From Siphonodentalium dalli (Eukaryota > Mollusca > Scaphopoda > Gadilida > Siphonodentaliidae): a stretch of DNA of 64,000 nt. Positions within the stretch are counted from its first letter, which is position 1; each line of letters begins with the position of its first letter. The notes beneath the pieces were generated by a model. That model was given only the letters and a program-made list of their open reading frames with translations, did no database searches and was not told the origin of the DNA. Positions 36,301-47,400 of this stretch are shown piece after piece. The position numbers and the translations under genes were made by a program. The stretch is taken from NCBI GenBank assembly GCA_032622095.1, contig CP136062.1:227494578-227558577 (forward strand). Direction: 5' to 3'.

Positions 36301-37293
36301 GCTAGCTAAACAATGCCCTGATATAGAAAATATCATGTTCCAATTTTGCTCAGTGAATATTTTCATACCTTATGTTTTTCAGAACACGTACAAGAGATTT
36401 GTCGGTGTTTGCAATAATATTGACAGAGCATTGAATAGATGCCTCAAGAACGAGGTGAGTTTTCAATAAACATATTACAGTTCAATGACAGAAAATACAT
36501 GCTTCATTGTTACCAATGATAGATTGTCTTAGTCGCATAGTCATACTGAATGATAAATTGAGAGTAACTGGCCATTAGATGTTGAGGTAATAACAATTCA
36601 GGGCATTCAGGCAGGGCGGGGGGAGATAAACTGGTTAATTTTCAACAAAACAATTCTGAACTGTAATGCCTCTGTCGAAGAGAAAACATGCTTCCTTGTT
36701 ACCAATTATAGTTTTTCTGAGTCACATTGAACGATATAATGAGACTAACTGGCCGCTACATGTTAAGGTAAGACAAATTCAGGTAGGGATGGTGGGGGGA
36801 GATGATCACGGCAGGGGGAGATAAACTGTTACACTAATATGGTCTTAATGGATGTTTCAAATAAAAAAAATTAAATAAATAAATTTCCCCAAGCCCTTCC
36901 CTACTTTTCTCCCATATGTTACCAGAATTGCATCATTAGATTCTTCATATAATGAAGATACCTATATTATATATACTAGAATGGTTGGGCTCAGTTAGAT
37001 GGAACCATTAGATTTTACTTACTACTAAATTTAATGGCCTTTGTGTAGACTGATGACAATTTTGGAGAGTTCTCAAACTTACTTCTAAATTTAATGGCCT
37101 GCATGTAAATTACAATATCGGAGATAAAGTGCAGTTAGAATTTGCTTGCCAGTTTGGTCCCGACAGGCCCATTTTTCGGCTTTTGGCTGAAGGACTATAT
37201 TGTTTATCATTTCAGAGAGAAGCCAATAGAACAGCAAACTTCCAGAAATCCATACAACGACAACAAAGAGGCAATAGTGAAAAACAGAGCTAG
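33267..37293 (+). CDS. CMC2: CMC2-like twin-CX9C mitochondrial COX assembly protein, complete three-exon gene
   Basis: Join 33267-33347, 36383-36454, 37216-37293: 231 nt, 76 residues plus TAG (human CMC2 is 79). It begins MVPDLSPHLHTPECNQ, close to human MHPDLSPHLHTEECN. Two CX9C pairs are intact: C-NQLIQELHE-C in exon 1 and C-NNIDRALNR-C in exon 2, followed by LKNE. The C-terminus has the ANRT segment (human ENRT) and a basic glutamine-rich tail. CMC2 proteins are imported into the intermembrane space, oxidised by the MIA40 relay and take part in cytochrome c oxidase biogenesis. All introns sit between codons. The gene is convergent with NKIRAS, 7 kb away. Introns hold palindromic elements but no exon-derived arrays. 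Confidence 0.93.
34075..34297. mobile_element. CAAGCCTTGAAATAG MITE, partial double copy
   Basis: Left part GAGGTGTAAGCAGATTGAGG palindrome, then two successive GACACNCTATTTCAAGGCTTG ends, so one end appears duplicated. In CMC2 intron 1. Confidence 0.75.
34728..34893. mobile_element. CAAGCCTTGAAATAG MITE, single palindrome
   Basis: CAAGTCTTGTTGTGACATC end, TGTCATTTGCGGAATGAGGT arms and CTATTTACAGGCTTG end. In CMC2 intron 1. Confidence 0.75.
35985..36237. mobile_element. TTAA-flanked MITE with hairpins in CMC2 intron 1
   Basis: TTAA at 35981-35984 and 36238-36241; termini TCCTTTCATGA / TCATGGAAGG are imperfect inverses. Two internal palindromes with CATTCTCTTATATAT arms. Related fragments: 47273-47506 (left part recognisable) and 54615-54715 (right half only). 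Confidence 0.75.
36383..36454 (+). CDS. CMC2: CMC2 exon 2: second CX9C
   Basis: 24 codons, phase 0: NTYKRFVGVCNNIDRALN, then RCLKNE. Acceptor GTTTTTCAG, donor GTGAGT. Human equivalent: FFGYCNDVDRELRKCLKNE. Confidence 0.93.
37216..37293 (+). CDS. CMC2: CMC2 exon 3: C-terminal tail and stop
   Basis: 25 codons plus TAG: REANRTANFQKSIQRQQRG, then NSEKQS. Acceptor ATCATTTCAG. The ANRT and terminal SEK parallel human ENRT and ESEK. No clear AATAAA lies in the following 300 bases. Confidence 0.9.
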   Translation, partial: REANRTANFQKSIQRQQRGNSEKQS

Positions 37294-37566
37294 GATATCT
37301 GTTGCTGGTGTGAACTGAAAATCTGAAATTCACAGAAGTTAGCTGAATTCAAACTAACGGAATGCATCATTCTTTCTCCTCATTTGGATATATAAAATAC
37401 AATTTTGTCAAATATATGTATTTTAATGTCTATTTATGATAATATATTTTTATATCATTTTCATCGTATTTGAAAAATTAAATCTGTGATGAGAAAGGAT
37501 GGTTTATCACTAACAAGCTTCAATGCTGACACTCCAGTGCTTCTGCAAAATTATCAGAGGCTCAAC

Positions 37567-37983
37567 AAGCCTGCAAATAGTGTGTCTGTCATCTGCAGAA
37601 TGAGGTTCCCAGAGGGTGAATTTAGTGATGCTATCACAGTGGGCTAGCATCACAAAATTCACCCTCTGGGAAACTCATTCTGCTTAGGCCTCATCTTCTG
37701 GGAAGTATCAAAAGACCAAAATTAACATTGTTTTTAGTTACTTTTTCCCCTTCTGTTCAGTTTCTATATCCCCCAATTTGCAGAAGATAAAATACATAAT
37801 TGAAGTGACTAATGGGTGAACATCTCCAACTTCAACTGTGGAATTTCAATCTGATCCTAGGTTTCTCCATAGCAGTTGAGGTGAATTTGGTGATGCTAGC
37901 GCACTGTGCATTATAGCATCACTAAATTCACCCTCTGGGGACCTCATTCTGCAAATGACAGACACAGTATTTGCAGGCCTGGA
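37567..37983. mobile_element. CAAGCCTGCAAATAG MITE with internal domain
   Basis: Two palindromes (37567-37685 and 37885-37983) separated by about 200 bp containing GTTTCTATATCCCCCAATTT. The same domain recurs in the copies at 51640-52287 and 57072-57513. Just downstream of CMC2. Confidence 0.8.
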
Positions 37984-38718
37984 GCTCAAGCCATACAAAA
38001 TAACAGGGGTGTATGGTTTTCAAAAATATATGTAGTTTATACAATTCAAAAGTATTATCTATATAATGTTATACAGACATAATATGATGGGGATGATGGC
38101 CCCTATGACCACTAAATCGTTCATATAAAAGAAAGTAGTTTTAAAGTTAGCCCTCATTTGAATGGTTTCACACATGACAATGTTTTACAAGTAGCTTGGG
38201 CACTAAAAGCCACAACCTTCAATGTTAATCTTCTAAGTGCTCTGTGGCCCCTAAAATTCAATCAACCATGAAAATGTGAACAAATGGGAAAATAAGGTTC
38301 CTGGAAATACTAACATCTACCATATTGATTTTCAAAACAAGTCATCACTTACAATATTCATGTATATTTATCTGCCTGTTTCCCATTGCATAGATAAATC
38401 ATATTGGCTATCAGCTGTTGTTTTAATTTCAAATTGAAAGCACGTGTCTGAAGGGTTAATATATTTTTAAAAAATCAATTAATCAGTCAATACCAAAATT
38501 GATAGAAGTGAATAGTGTGCAAAGATACCCAATAGATATTAAGAGATATGAGGAAGAGTCCATGTACATTATAGCATGTGTCTATGGAAACCTTGGAAAG
38601 GGTTAATTATTTTTGAAGCAAATTAATGGAATTTAGAAGACACTTATATAGGTGAGGGGGGCCCTTATCTCACCCTGTAATGAAATTTCAAGAATAGGAA
38701 AAACACCAGTCTTGTGCT

Positions 38719-39532
38719 GCCATTAATCAATTTGACAGTTAGAATAAACAAACAGCCAGCCACCAGTGTTGTTTATCTTGCTTGACCCACCAGAGCTCTG
38801 TATCGTATGTCATCACTCATTTCATAACAGATTTCACTTGGAATGACAACATCTATAAAAATCCTCTCATATACTCTGGATGTTGGATGATCACATGGTA
38901 ATTTATTGATATCATTATATTACATGAAACTATTGCAATAAAATCTTCATATTTTCAAAACAGGATATCACACCTAATTAATCGTATAAAACTAAAATAA
39001 ATGAAAGTGTCAAATTTTTTTTATTATTTAATTTTTTTTTATTGTTATTAAAGTTCAAACAAAATTTAATATTTGTATATGCTAAATTTAGCAAGGAGCT
39101 AAATCTAAAAAAAATTGAAATTTTTTTTCTTTTCTTTTTTTCTAAAAAAAAGGGTCATAACTCCTTTAAAATTAATCGGATCAAACCCATATTCGGACTC
39201 GATCTGTATTTTTGGCTGTGAAACTCACATACTAAATTTGGTTTCAATCAGATAAAAAATGTTTGAGTTATGGCAGAATGCGTGAATTCTAAGTCGAAAA
39301 AGGGCCATAACTCTGTAACAAAAACTCGGATCAAACCCAAATTCGAACTCGATCTGTATTTTGGGCTGAGAAACCCATATACAAAATTTGGTTTCGATCG
39401 GATAGAAAATGTTTGAGTTATCGCATTACTCGTAAAGTGTCTACGGACAGACAGACAGACGGACGAACGACGAGTGGTCAATCCGGGCAACGACACTATG
39501 TTTACCATACTATGGTATGGGTAAACATAAAA
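38719..39532 (+). repeat. Long dispersed repeat, copy 1 (intergenic)
   Basis: Shares GCCATTAATCAATTTGACAG, TCACATGGTAATTTATTGAT, AAAGGGTCATAACTCC, ATTTGGTTTCAATCAGATAA and ACGAACGACGAGTGGTCAAT with 57990-58830, in the same order. Ends near the palindrome ACCATACTATGGTATGG. About 0.8 kb; class unknown. Confidence 0.8.
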
Positions 39533-39574
39533 ACGAAAGCTATGTTAGGTTAGGCCAATATAAAAAATATAGCG

Positions 39575-39785
39575 TCAGTAAATTTACCCTCTGGGGACCT
39601 CATTCTGCAAATAATAGTGACTACAAAATAAGGTTCTTATATAGCCACCGATTTCACACAGTTGTGAATGATAAAAAGAGAATATTCATTTGCAGAATGA
39701 GGTCCCCAGAGGGTGAATTTAGTGATCCCGCTATGTGTGATATCATCACTAAATTCACCCTCTGGGACCTCATTCTGCAAATCAG
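39575..39785. mobile_element. GGTCCCCAGAGGGTGAATTT MITE, rearranged
   Basis: A lone arm (39577-39610) and a full palindrome (39691-39785) with GCAGAATGAGGTCCCCAGAG arms; CAAGCCTTG ends absent. Confidence 0.7.
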
Positions 39786-39916
39786 ACTTGAAGCACAACC
39801 AAATTTGATGATCCATGCCAAAGTTAAAAGCTGAAAATTTCATAAGGAGAAATTTTTTTCTTCTCGAAATTCCCAAATCAAACAAGGCCTGTAATTCCTG
39901 GAAATTCTGGTAAAAA

Positions 39917-41693
39917 TGAATGGACATAACCCGTAGTATGTGGGTATCCTTTATGAATGGACATAGCCCGTAGTATGTGGGTATCCTTTACTGAATGGAC
40001 ATAACCCGTAGTATGTGGGTATCCTTTATGAATGGACATAACCCGTAGTATGTAGGTATCCTTTATGAATGGACATAACCCATAGTATGTGGGTATCCTT
40101 TACTGAATGGACATAACCCGTAGTATGTGGGTATCCTTTATGAATGGACATAACCCGTAGTATGTGGGTATCCTTTATGAATGGACATAACCCGTAGTAT
40201 GTGGGTATCCTTTACTGAATGGACATAACCCGTAGTATGTGGGTATCCTTTATGAATGGACATAACCCGTAGTATGTGGGTATCCTTTATGAATGGACAT
40301 AACCCATAGTATGTGGGTATCCTTTACTGAATGGACATAACCCGTAGTATGTGGGTATCCTTTATGAATGGACATAACCCGTAGTATGTGGGTATCCTTT
40401 ATGAATGGACATAACCCGTAGTATGTGGGTATCCTTTATGAATGGACATAACCCGTAGTATGTGGGTATCCTTTATGAATGGACATAACCCATAGTATGT
40501 GGGTATCCTTTACTGAATGGACATAACCCGTAGTATGTGGATATCCTTTATGAATGGACATAACCCATAGTATGTGGGTATCCTTTATGAATGGACATAA
40601 CCCGTAGTATGTGGGTATCCTTTATGAATGGACATAACCCATAGTATGTGGGTATCCTTTACTGAATGGACATAACCCGTAGTATGTAGGTATCCTTTAT
40701 GAATGGACATAACCCATAGTATGTGGGTATCCTTTATGAATGGACATAACCCGTAGTATGTGGGTATCCTTTATGAATGGACATAACCCGTAGTATGTGG
40801 GTATCCTTTACTGAATGGACATAACCCGTAGTATGTGGGTATCCTTTACTGAATGGACATAACCCGTAGTATGTGGGTATCCTTTATGAATGGACATAAC
40901 CCGTAGTATGTGGGTATCCTTTACTGAATGGACATAACCCGTAGTATGTGGGTATCCTTTACTACATGGACATAACCCGTAGTATGTGGGTATCCTTTAC
41001 TGAATGGACATAACCCGTAGTATGTGGGTATCCTTTACTGAATGGACATAACCTGTAGTATGTGGGTATCCTTTACTACATGGACATAACCCGTAGTATG
41101 TGGGTATCCTTTATGAATGGACATAACCCGTAGTATGTGGGTATCCTTTACTACATGGACATAACCCGTAGTATGTGGGTATCCTTTACTGAATGGACAT
41201 AACCCATAGTATGTGGGTATCCTTTATGAATGGACATAACCCATAGTATGTGGGTATCCTTTATGAATGGACATAACCCGTAGTATGTGGGTATCCTTTA
41301 TGAATGGACATAACCCATAGTATGTGGGTATCCTTTACTGAATGGACATAACCCGTAGTATGTGGGTATCCTTTATGAATGGACATAACCCGTAGTATGT
41401 GGGTATCCTTTACTGAATGGACATAACCCGTAGTATGTGGGTATCCTTTATGAATGGACATAACCCATAGTATGTGGGTATCCTTTATGAATGGACATAA
41501 CCCGTAGTATGTGGGTATCCTTTACTGAATGGACATAACCCGTAGTATGTGGGTATCCTTTATGAATGGACATAACCCATAGTATGTGGGTATCCTTTAC
41601 TGAATGGACATAACCCGTAGTATGTGGGTATCCTTTATGAATGGACATAACCCGTAGTATGTGGGTATCCTTTATGAATGGACATAACCCGTA
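39917..41693. repeat. 37/38-bp tandem array, about 48 units, between the convergent genes
   Basis: The unit reads GAATGGACATAACCCGTAGT then ATGTGGGTATCCTTTAT. The 38-bp form has CTTTACTGAATGG, the 37-bp form CTTTATGAATGG; a third has CTTTACTACATGG. CCCATAG and CCCGTAG variants alternate with partial regularity, suggesting higher-order units. No similarity to exons of either gene was seen. Confidence 0.93.
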
Positions 41694-42083
41694 AACAAAA
41701 TGTAATAAGTATATGAACTTTATTTACAAACATAAATAACACAATGACAACTATAATGGAGCAGTAATAAATTAGTCATAAATATCACTTAACTTAGGCC
41801 ATATAAAAATGAAAGTGTCAATGAAACTGTAGCTCAACTTGGGGAGGGGTTAATAATTTTATGCTGAGCAGTAAATAGAATGATAACAAGGAAAGTCAAA
41901 AAGTTTCAGTAAATGGATTGTATTGTGAAAATGAATTAATTTCATTTTCAAACATGTCTCCAATAAATGTGGGCTGTAGGGTGTGTCGATGGATTCAAAT
42001 GTGAAATCCAAGATGGCTCCAGGCGGCCATGTTTTTTAAAAACAAATTTCGGAAAAATTGGACAGCTAGAGGTCACCCCAAAG

Positions 42084-43050
42084 CAGTGTTCGCGCTGGAC
42101 CGAAAAAAACTTTAGCCAAAAGTTTAGCCAAATGAAAATTTTATTAGCCAAATGAAAAAAACTTTAGCCAAATTTGTTTTGGCCAAATTAAAAAAAACTA
42201 TGGCCAAATTAAATCATCGTTTTCTGGTCGGTTCACAATTAATGACTAAAACGTCAAATCTAACAGACACAGGTAAAATACACATTAATTTAACTAATTT
42301 TGATGAACTAGAAATATTTGTATATATATATCATTTATTTAAAAAATATTAATCTCTATGTGAAAGAGTGATTTGGGGGGGGTGGGTGACCCGGGATTGT
42401 CCTTCTTAATGTCATTATGTTTTTGTTTTATATCAATATCTTTTAATTGATTAAATCATGAAATATTAATTATCCTTGCGAAAATATCTAAGTGACATCT
42501 GGAAACTAATAAGTTAATATTGTTACGCCATTATCAAATTACAATCTGTCATAAAAGCATGCATATTATTTTGAATGATTCGGTTTTGACAAATAGCCAC
42601 AAAATATCTGTCGTGATTCACATTTGGCTGATTAAGCTATTGTCTTACACTTGGTGCTCATAAACCTTGACCGTCATAAATACAACGTCATCATAAACAT
42701 GCATTGTGCAGGAGCCCCGTGAGTGACCAGACAGACAATGGGGGATTAGCGGATTAAATTTAAAACAAAGACTTTTGCTGTTTCGTGCAGAGTTAGTGGT
42801 TTCCCTTTGTACTGTCCGCGATCGGGTTTCCCTTTGTACAGTCGTCGATATATTCCCACTTACGATGTTTTTGGACTAGATCGTTCACATCACAGAATTG
42901 AAAACCCACTTGCCAAAAATTCATGCTTGCATTCTCCATTTGGGGTCCAAAAAAAGTTTAGCCAAAAGTTTAGCCAAATGAAATTTTTATTAGCCAAATT
43001 CGAAAAAGATTAGCCATTGGCTAATTTGGCTACCGACAGCGCGAACACTG
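42084..43050. mobile_element. Non-autonomous hAT element with 8-bp target duplication CCCCAAAG
   Basis: Begins CAGTGTTCGCGCTG and ends with the inverse CAGCGCGAACACTG. CCCCAAAG is present at 42076-42083 and 43051-43058. Subterminal repeats of TTTAGCCAAA are in opposite orientation at the two ends. It interrupts a diverged tandem repeat array (AAGATGGC family). No transposase ORF. Confidence 0.92.
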
Positions 43051-43059
43051 CCCCAAAGA

Positions 43060-43900
43060 ACCAAATGAAATTTGGATGAAGGATGTCACCTGTCAAGTAT
43101 GGTGTGCCAAACGATTTTAGTCATGAAAAAAGTAAAATACAAGATGCTAACTGGCAGCCATGTTTTTTAACGAATTTTCGGAAACAAATTGTTGGCTCCT
43201 ATCTAGAGGTCACCCCGAAGATCCTTATGAAGTTTGATGACGATCGGATGTGGCTTGTAGGTTGTGACAAAGGATTTAGTCATCCAAAGAGTAAAATCCA
43301 AGATGGCCACTGGCAGCCATGTTTTTCAACGAATTTCGGAAACAATCATTGGCTCTCATCTAGAGGTCACCCTGAAGATGCATATACAGTTTGGTGATGA
43401 TCAGACAATGGATGTGGTCTGTAGGGTGTGCCAAAGGATTTAGTCATGCAAATAGTAAAATACAAGATGGCTGCCGACGGCCATGATTTTCATCGAAAAT
43501 CGTTCAAATTTAATAACTTGAAATTTGAAAAAACATTTCTTCGATATATGCAGGCTGCAGGGTGTGAAATCCAAGTGAAGATGGCTGCTGGCGGCCATGT
43601 TTTTTAACAAATTTCAGAAATAATTGATGGCTCTCAGTTAGAGGTCACCCCGAAGATCTGTATGAAGTTTGTTGACATTGGATGAGGGATATGGCCTGAA
43701 TTTAGTCATGCAAAGAGTTAAATCCAAGATGGCTAGCGCTGCTGGTGACCATGTTTTTTAATGAATTTTGGAAATAATCGATGGCTCATCTGGAGGTCAC
43801 CCAGAAGATCCATAAGAAATTTGGTGATGATTGGATGAGTGCTGCGGCCTGTAGGGTGAGCCAAAGGATATTGTTGATGGATGCAGGACACCAACCCATG
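43060..43900. repeat. Diverged tandem repeat of about 160 bp (AAGATGGC family)
   Basis: About five units, each with AAAATCCAAGATGGC, GGCAGCCATGTTTTTTAAC and TCTAGAGGTCACCCCGAAGA. Further units lie at 41955-42075 (before the hAT insertion) and 47960-48290 (NKIRAS intron 5 end). ORFs such as 43083-43397 arise from this repeat. Confidence 0.75.
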
Positions 43901-44324
43901 GCAATTGCTCAAGCTTGACTTCATCATGTTGAGTTAAAAATGGTTCATTTCTTATCTGTATGTGATATAATGTAAATGCATATTTGCACTATATGCTGCT
44001 TGAGAAACAATACATTTTCACAACATATAATGTCACTTCAGCTGATATAATTCAATATTGTAATAAAAATTTCCCTACCTACCCTAATTTTTCGCCCCAA
44101 AACCCCCGGCCCATCCTCCCTGTTGATATCCGTCCCTGTAGCACACAATGCTAACTAACTCATTGCCATTGTGTAGATAGCCGTCCCTGTAGCATATAAT
44201 TCTAACTAACTCATCACCATTGTGTAAATAGCCGTCCCTGTAGATAACCATCCATGTAGCACACAATGCTAACAAATTGGCCGCTAACTTCATGATCACA
44301 AGACATATTGCACATAAAGTGAAT

Positions 44325-44330
44325 TTTATT
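44325..44330 (-). terminator. NKIRAS: Candidate polyadenylation signal AATAAA of NKIRAS
   Basis: AATAAA on the minus strand begins about 18 bases after the TAA. If used, the 3' UTR would be very short (roughly 40-50 nt). Position is the only evidence; other signals further downstream are possible. Confidence 0.5.
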
Positions 44331-44348
44331 CACCACTGCGATATACTG

Positions 44349-44410
44349 TTAGCTCTCCACACTAGTTATTGATCCTTTTGACTTCCTCACGGGTAAAAAT
44401 GTGGACTTGG
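44349..44410 (-). CDS. NKIRAS: NKIRAS terminal exon: basic tail and stop
   Basis: 62 nt completing a split threonine, then [19 protein letters not shown] and TAA. The human tail (SKSSFPLPGRKNKG) is recognisably related. Acceptor CCTTTTCAG. No CAAX prenylation box, as expected for kappaB-Ras. Confidence 0.93.
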
Positions 44411-47400
44411 CTGAAAAGGAAATAAAATTAACATGTATTAACCCTTTACCCAACAAACCGGCCAAAACCGGCCAGATAAAGCTTCAACAACCTAAAATAT
44501 CTTGGGTCTGTCTCAATAGAACCATACACATATGGATATCATTGGAACCAGCTCCTTGACCACATTGTGATAGTTACAGTTATGCCCTGTGCCAATGCAT
44601 TCTCTTATATATGCGAGTCGACCATAGGTCGCCTCGCATATATAAGAGAATGCATTGGCCTAAAAACAAATCTTTTTTTAACACTTTTTACCATTTTTTC
44701 TTACATTCTTTAAATTTTTTATAATTTTTAATGTGTTAAGCCAATGCATTCTCTTATATATGCAAGGCGACCTATGGTCGACTCGCATATATAAGAGAAT
44801 GCATTGGCACAGGGCCGTTCTGTTGGGTAAAGGGTTAATAAACACTGCTATAACAAGAGCTGAGCTATTGCCCAGTGCATTCCCCCATGGGCCATGTGAC
44901 ATACGGCCTGGGGCCCAGTGCATTCCCCCATGGGCCATGTGGCATACGGCCTGGGGCCTAAAAAAAGACATTTCTTACCGCTAATGGACTGAACAAAAAT
45001 AAGGTAGTTAATACTTTCTTCGGTTCCAATTATTTCAACGCTACAATGTTTAACCCCCAAACACCTATAAATACAGTAAATACAGTGTATAAAGTTACAA
45101 TCAACTCAACACCAACAAGCTGGTAAATGCAGTGTATAAAGAAACAATCAACCAGGGCTCAATTTAACATGGTTTGCATTACAATTTGCAATTTATGCTA
45201 ATGGTAGGGAATACTATACAAAATCTACCCAGTGCTGCAAAATGCAATACAAATTTAAACAAGAGCTGAGCATAATACGCCTGTTTCTGGAGTAGAGTGG
45301 GGCATGTAGACAGAACCCATATTTGAACTTGATCTGTATACCAAATTTGGTTCCGTTCACTCGATTCAGTCTAAAGTTATCATCTGGAAACTGCATATCA
45401 GGTAAAATCTAAGTCGAAAAAGGGGCAGAACTCAGTCAAAATCATGCAGACAAAATCATATTCGAAATTGATCTGTATTTTGGTGTGGTAAACTAACATA
45501 CCAAATTTGGTTCAGTTCACTCAATTCAATCTAAAGTTATCATCCGGAAACCAAAAACAGACAGACAACCCATTTACATAATACGACCGTTTTTTCAAAC
45601 AGGCGTATAAAAAATAAGTCGACCCCTGATGAACTCTTTCACAAACCATTTTTTCTTTTTTTTATACAGTGTAAGTTTTTTGGGGGATTGGGTGCGATTC
45701 GAACCCCGGCCTGTGACGGCAAGTGCGTCTTGCGACGTTAATACCACACGACCACCAATGTGAAACCTTGGGGGGGGGCTGTGTGGTATTGACATCCGAC
45801 TTAGAGTCGCAAGGCGAGCTCGCCGTCACAGGCCAAGGTTTGACTCCCACCCAATCCCAAAAAAAAAAAAAAACTGTCTCAAAAACCCATGCAGCTTATA
45901 AAATTGGCGCCTTGTGTGTTATATGGTCCCAGGCATGTACAGTGTGTTATATGGTCCCAGACATGTACAGTGTGTTATATGGTCCCAGGCATGTACAGTG
46001 TGTTATATGGTCCCAGGCATGTACAGTGTGTTATATGGTCCCAGGCATGTACAGTGTGTTATATGGTCCCAGGCATGTACAGTGTGTTATATGGTCCCAG
46101 GCATGTACAGTGTGTTATATGGTCCCAGGCATGTACAGTGTGTTATATGGTCCCAGGCATGTACAGTGTGTTATATGGTCCCAGGCATGTACAATGTGTT
46201 ATATGGTCCCAGGCATGTACAGTGTGTTATATGGTCCCAGGCATGTACAGTGTGTTATATGGTCCCAGGCATGTACAAAGGGCAATTCTCGCAGACAAGT
46301 ACAAGCCTTGAAATAGGGTGTCTGTCATTTGCAGAATGAGGTCCCCAGAGGGTGAATTTAGTGATGCTACCCCGAATAGCGGGCTAGCATCACCAAATTC
46401 ACCCTCTGGGAACCTCATTCTGCTGAGGTGTAAGCAGAATGAGGTCCCCAGAGGGTGAATTTGGTGATGCTAGCCCGCTATGCGGGGTAGCATCACTAAA
46501 TTCACCCTCTGGGGACCTCATTCTGCAAATGACAGACACCCTATTTCAAGGCTTGGACAAGTACATATAACACCATTTTGTATTTTTTTGGAATAATCCA
46601 GTTGTAAGATGAAGTAGAGAGTCACATGGGGAAATTGAAATCATATCGTACACATTAAATCATATCGTACACATTAAATCATATCGTACACATTAAATCA
46701 TATCGTACACATTAAATCATATCGTACACATTAAATCATATCGTACACATTAAATCATATCGTACACATTAAATCATATCGTACATATTGAATCATATCG
46801 TACATATTATTTTATTTTATTGGACTCCCTTTCCCACAAATCAGATTACATTTTCAAACATGACCAATGTCATTTAATTCTCATAAAAGTTAAATAATGA
46901 TACATGTACAAACAAAACAAGTCAAATTCCATGTTTCAAGTTTAACTTCAATTAACATGAACTATATTAACTTTTTCACTGCCACTTTCTGAGTTTCCTG
47001 GGCACATTGTCAATTTTCATTGTTTTTTTTATGTATCATTATGCCAAAAACAGTCCTAAGACAGCATTTGTACATGTGCGGTATAAGACCCCCCTGATGG
47101 TAATTAAATATATTAAATCAAACAAGCATAAGGTGTGTTGCTTCCTATTTTCATTGTAAGCTTATAACGCGAGTTTCAATATGCGGTTTGAAATCCAAAC
47201 AGCTGGGCCCATGAAATAAAGCTTCTTTTTTTTTTGTCTTACAACACGTTGAACAATCACAATTGGATTTAATTCTTTCATGATGGGAGTTGCAACAAGA
47301 TCTTGTGCCAGTGCATTCTTATATATATATATATTTGTCTTCCATAGGGAGCCTCACATATATAAGAGAATGCAGACTTAGAAGATCAGAGGAAATATTG

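Noticed and set aside
39840-39927. Possible exon adjoining the 37/38-bp array (NFQELQALFDLG)
   Set aside because: An acceptor-like sequence exists but there is no family match or partner exon, and no similarity between unit and exon.
41261-41648. Repeat ORFs MSIHKGYPHTTGYVHS
   Set aside because: Minus-strand reading of the 37/38-bp array; it breaks when 38-bp units change the frame.
44980-44990. Possible micro-exon TCCATTAGCG between NKIRAS exons 6 and 7
   Set aside because: In the phase left by exon 6 it would introduce TAG; direct splicing of exon 6 to 44410 gives the conserved tail.
45723-46339. Three overlapping forward ORFs of 140-197 codons
   Set aside because: They come from a 28-bp array with no stop in any frame; the repeating peptide is the same DNA read three ways.
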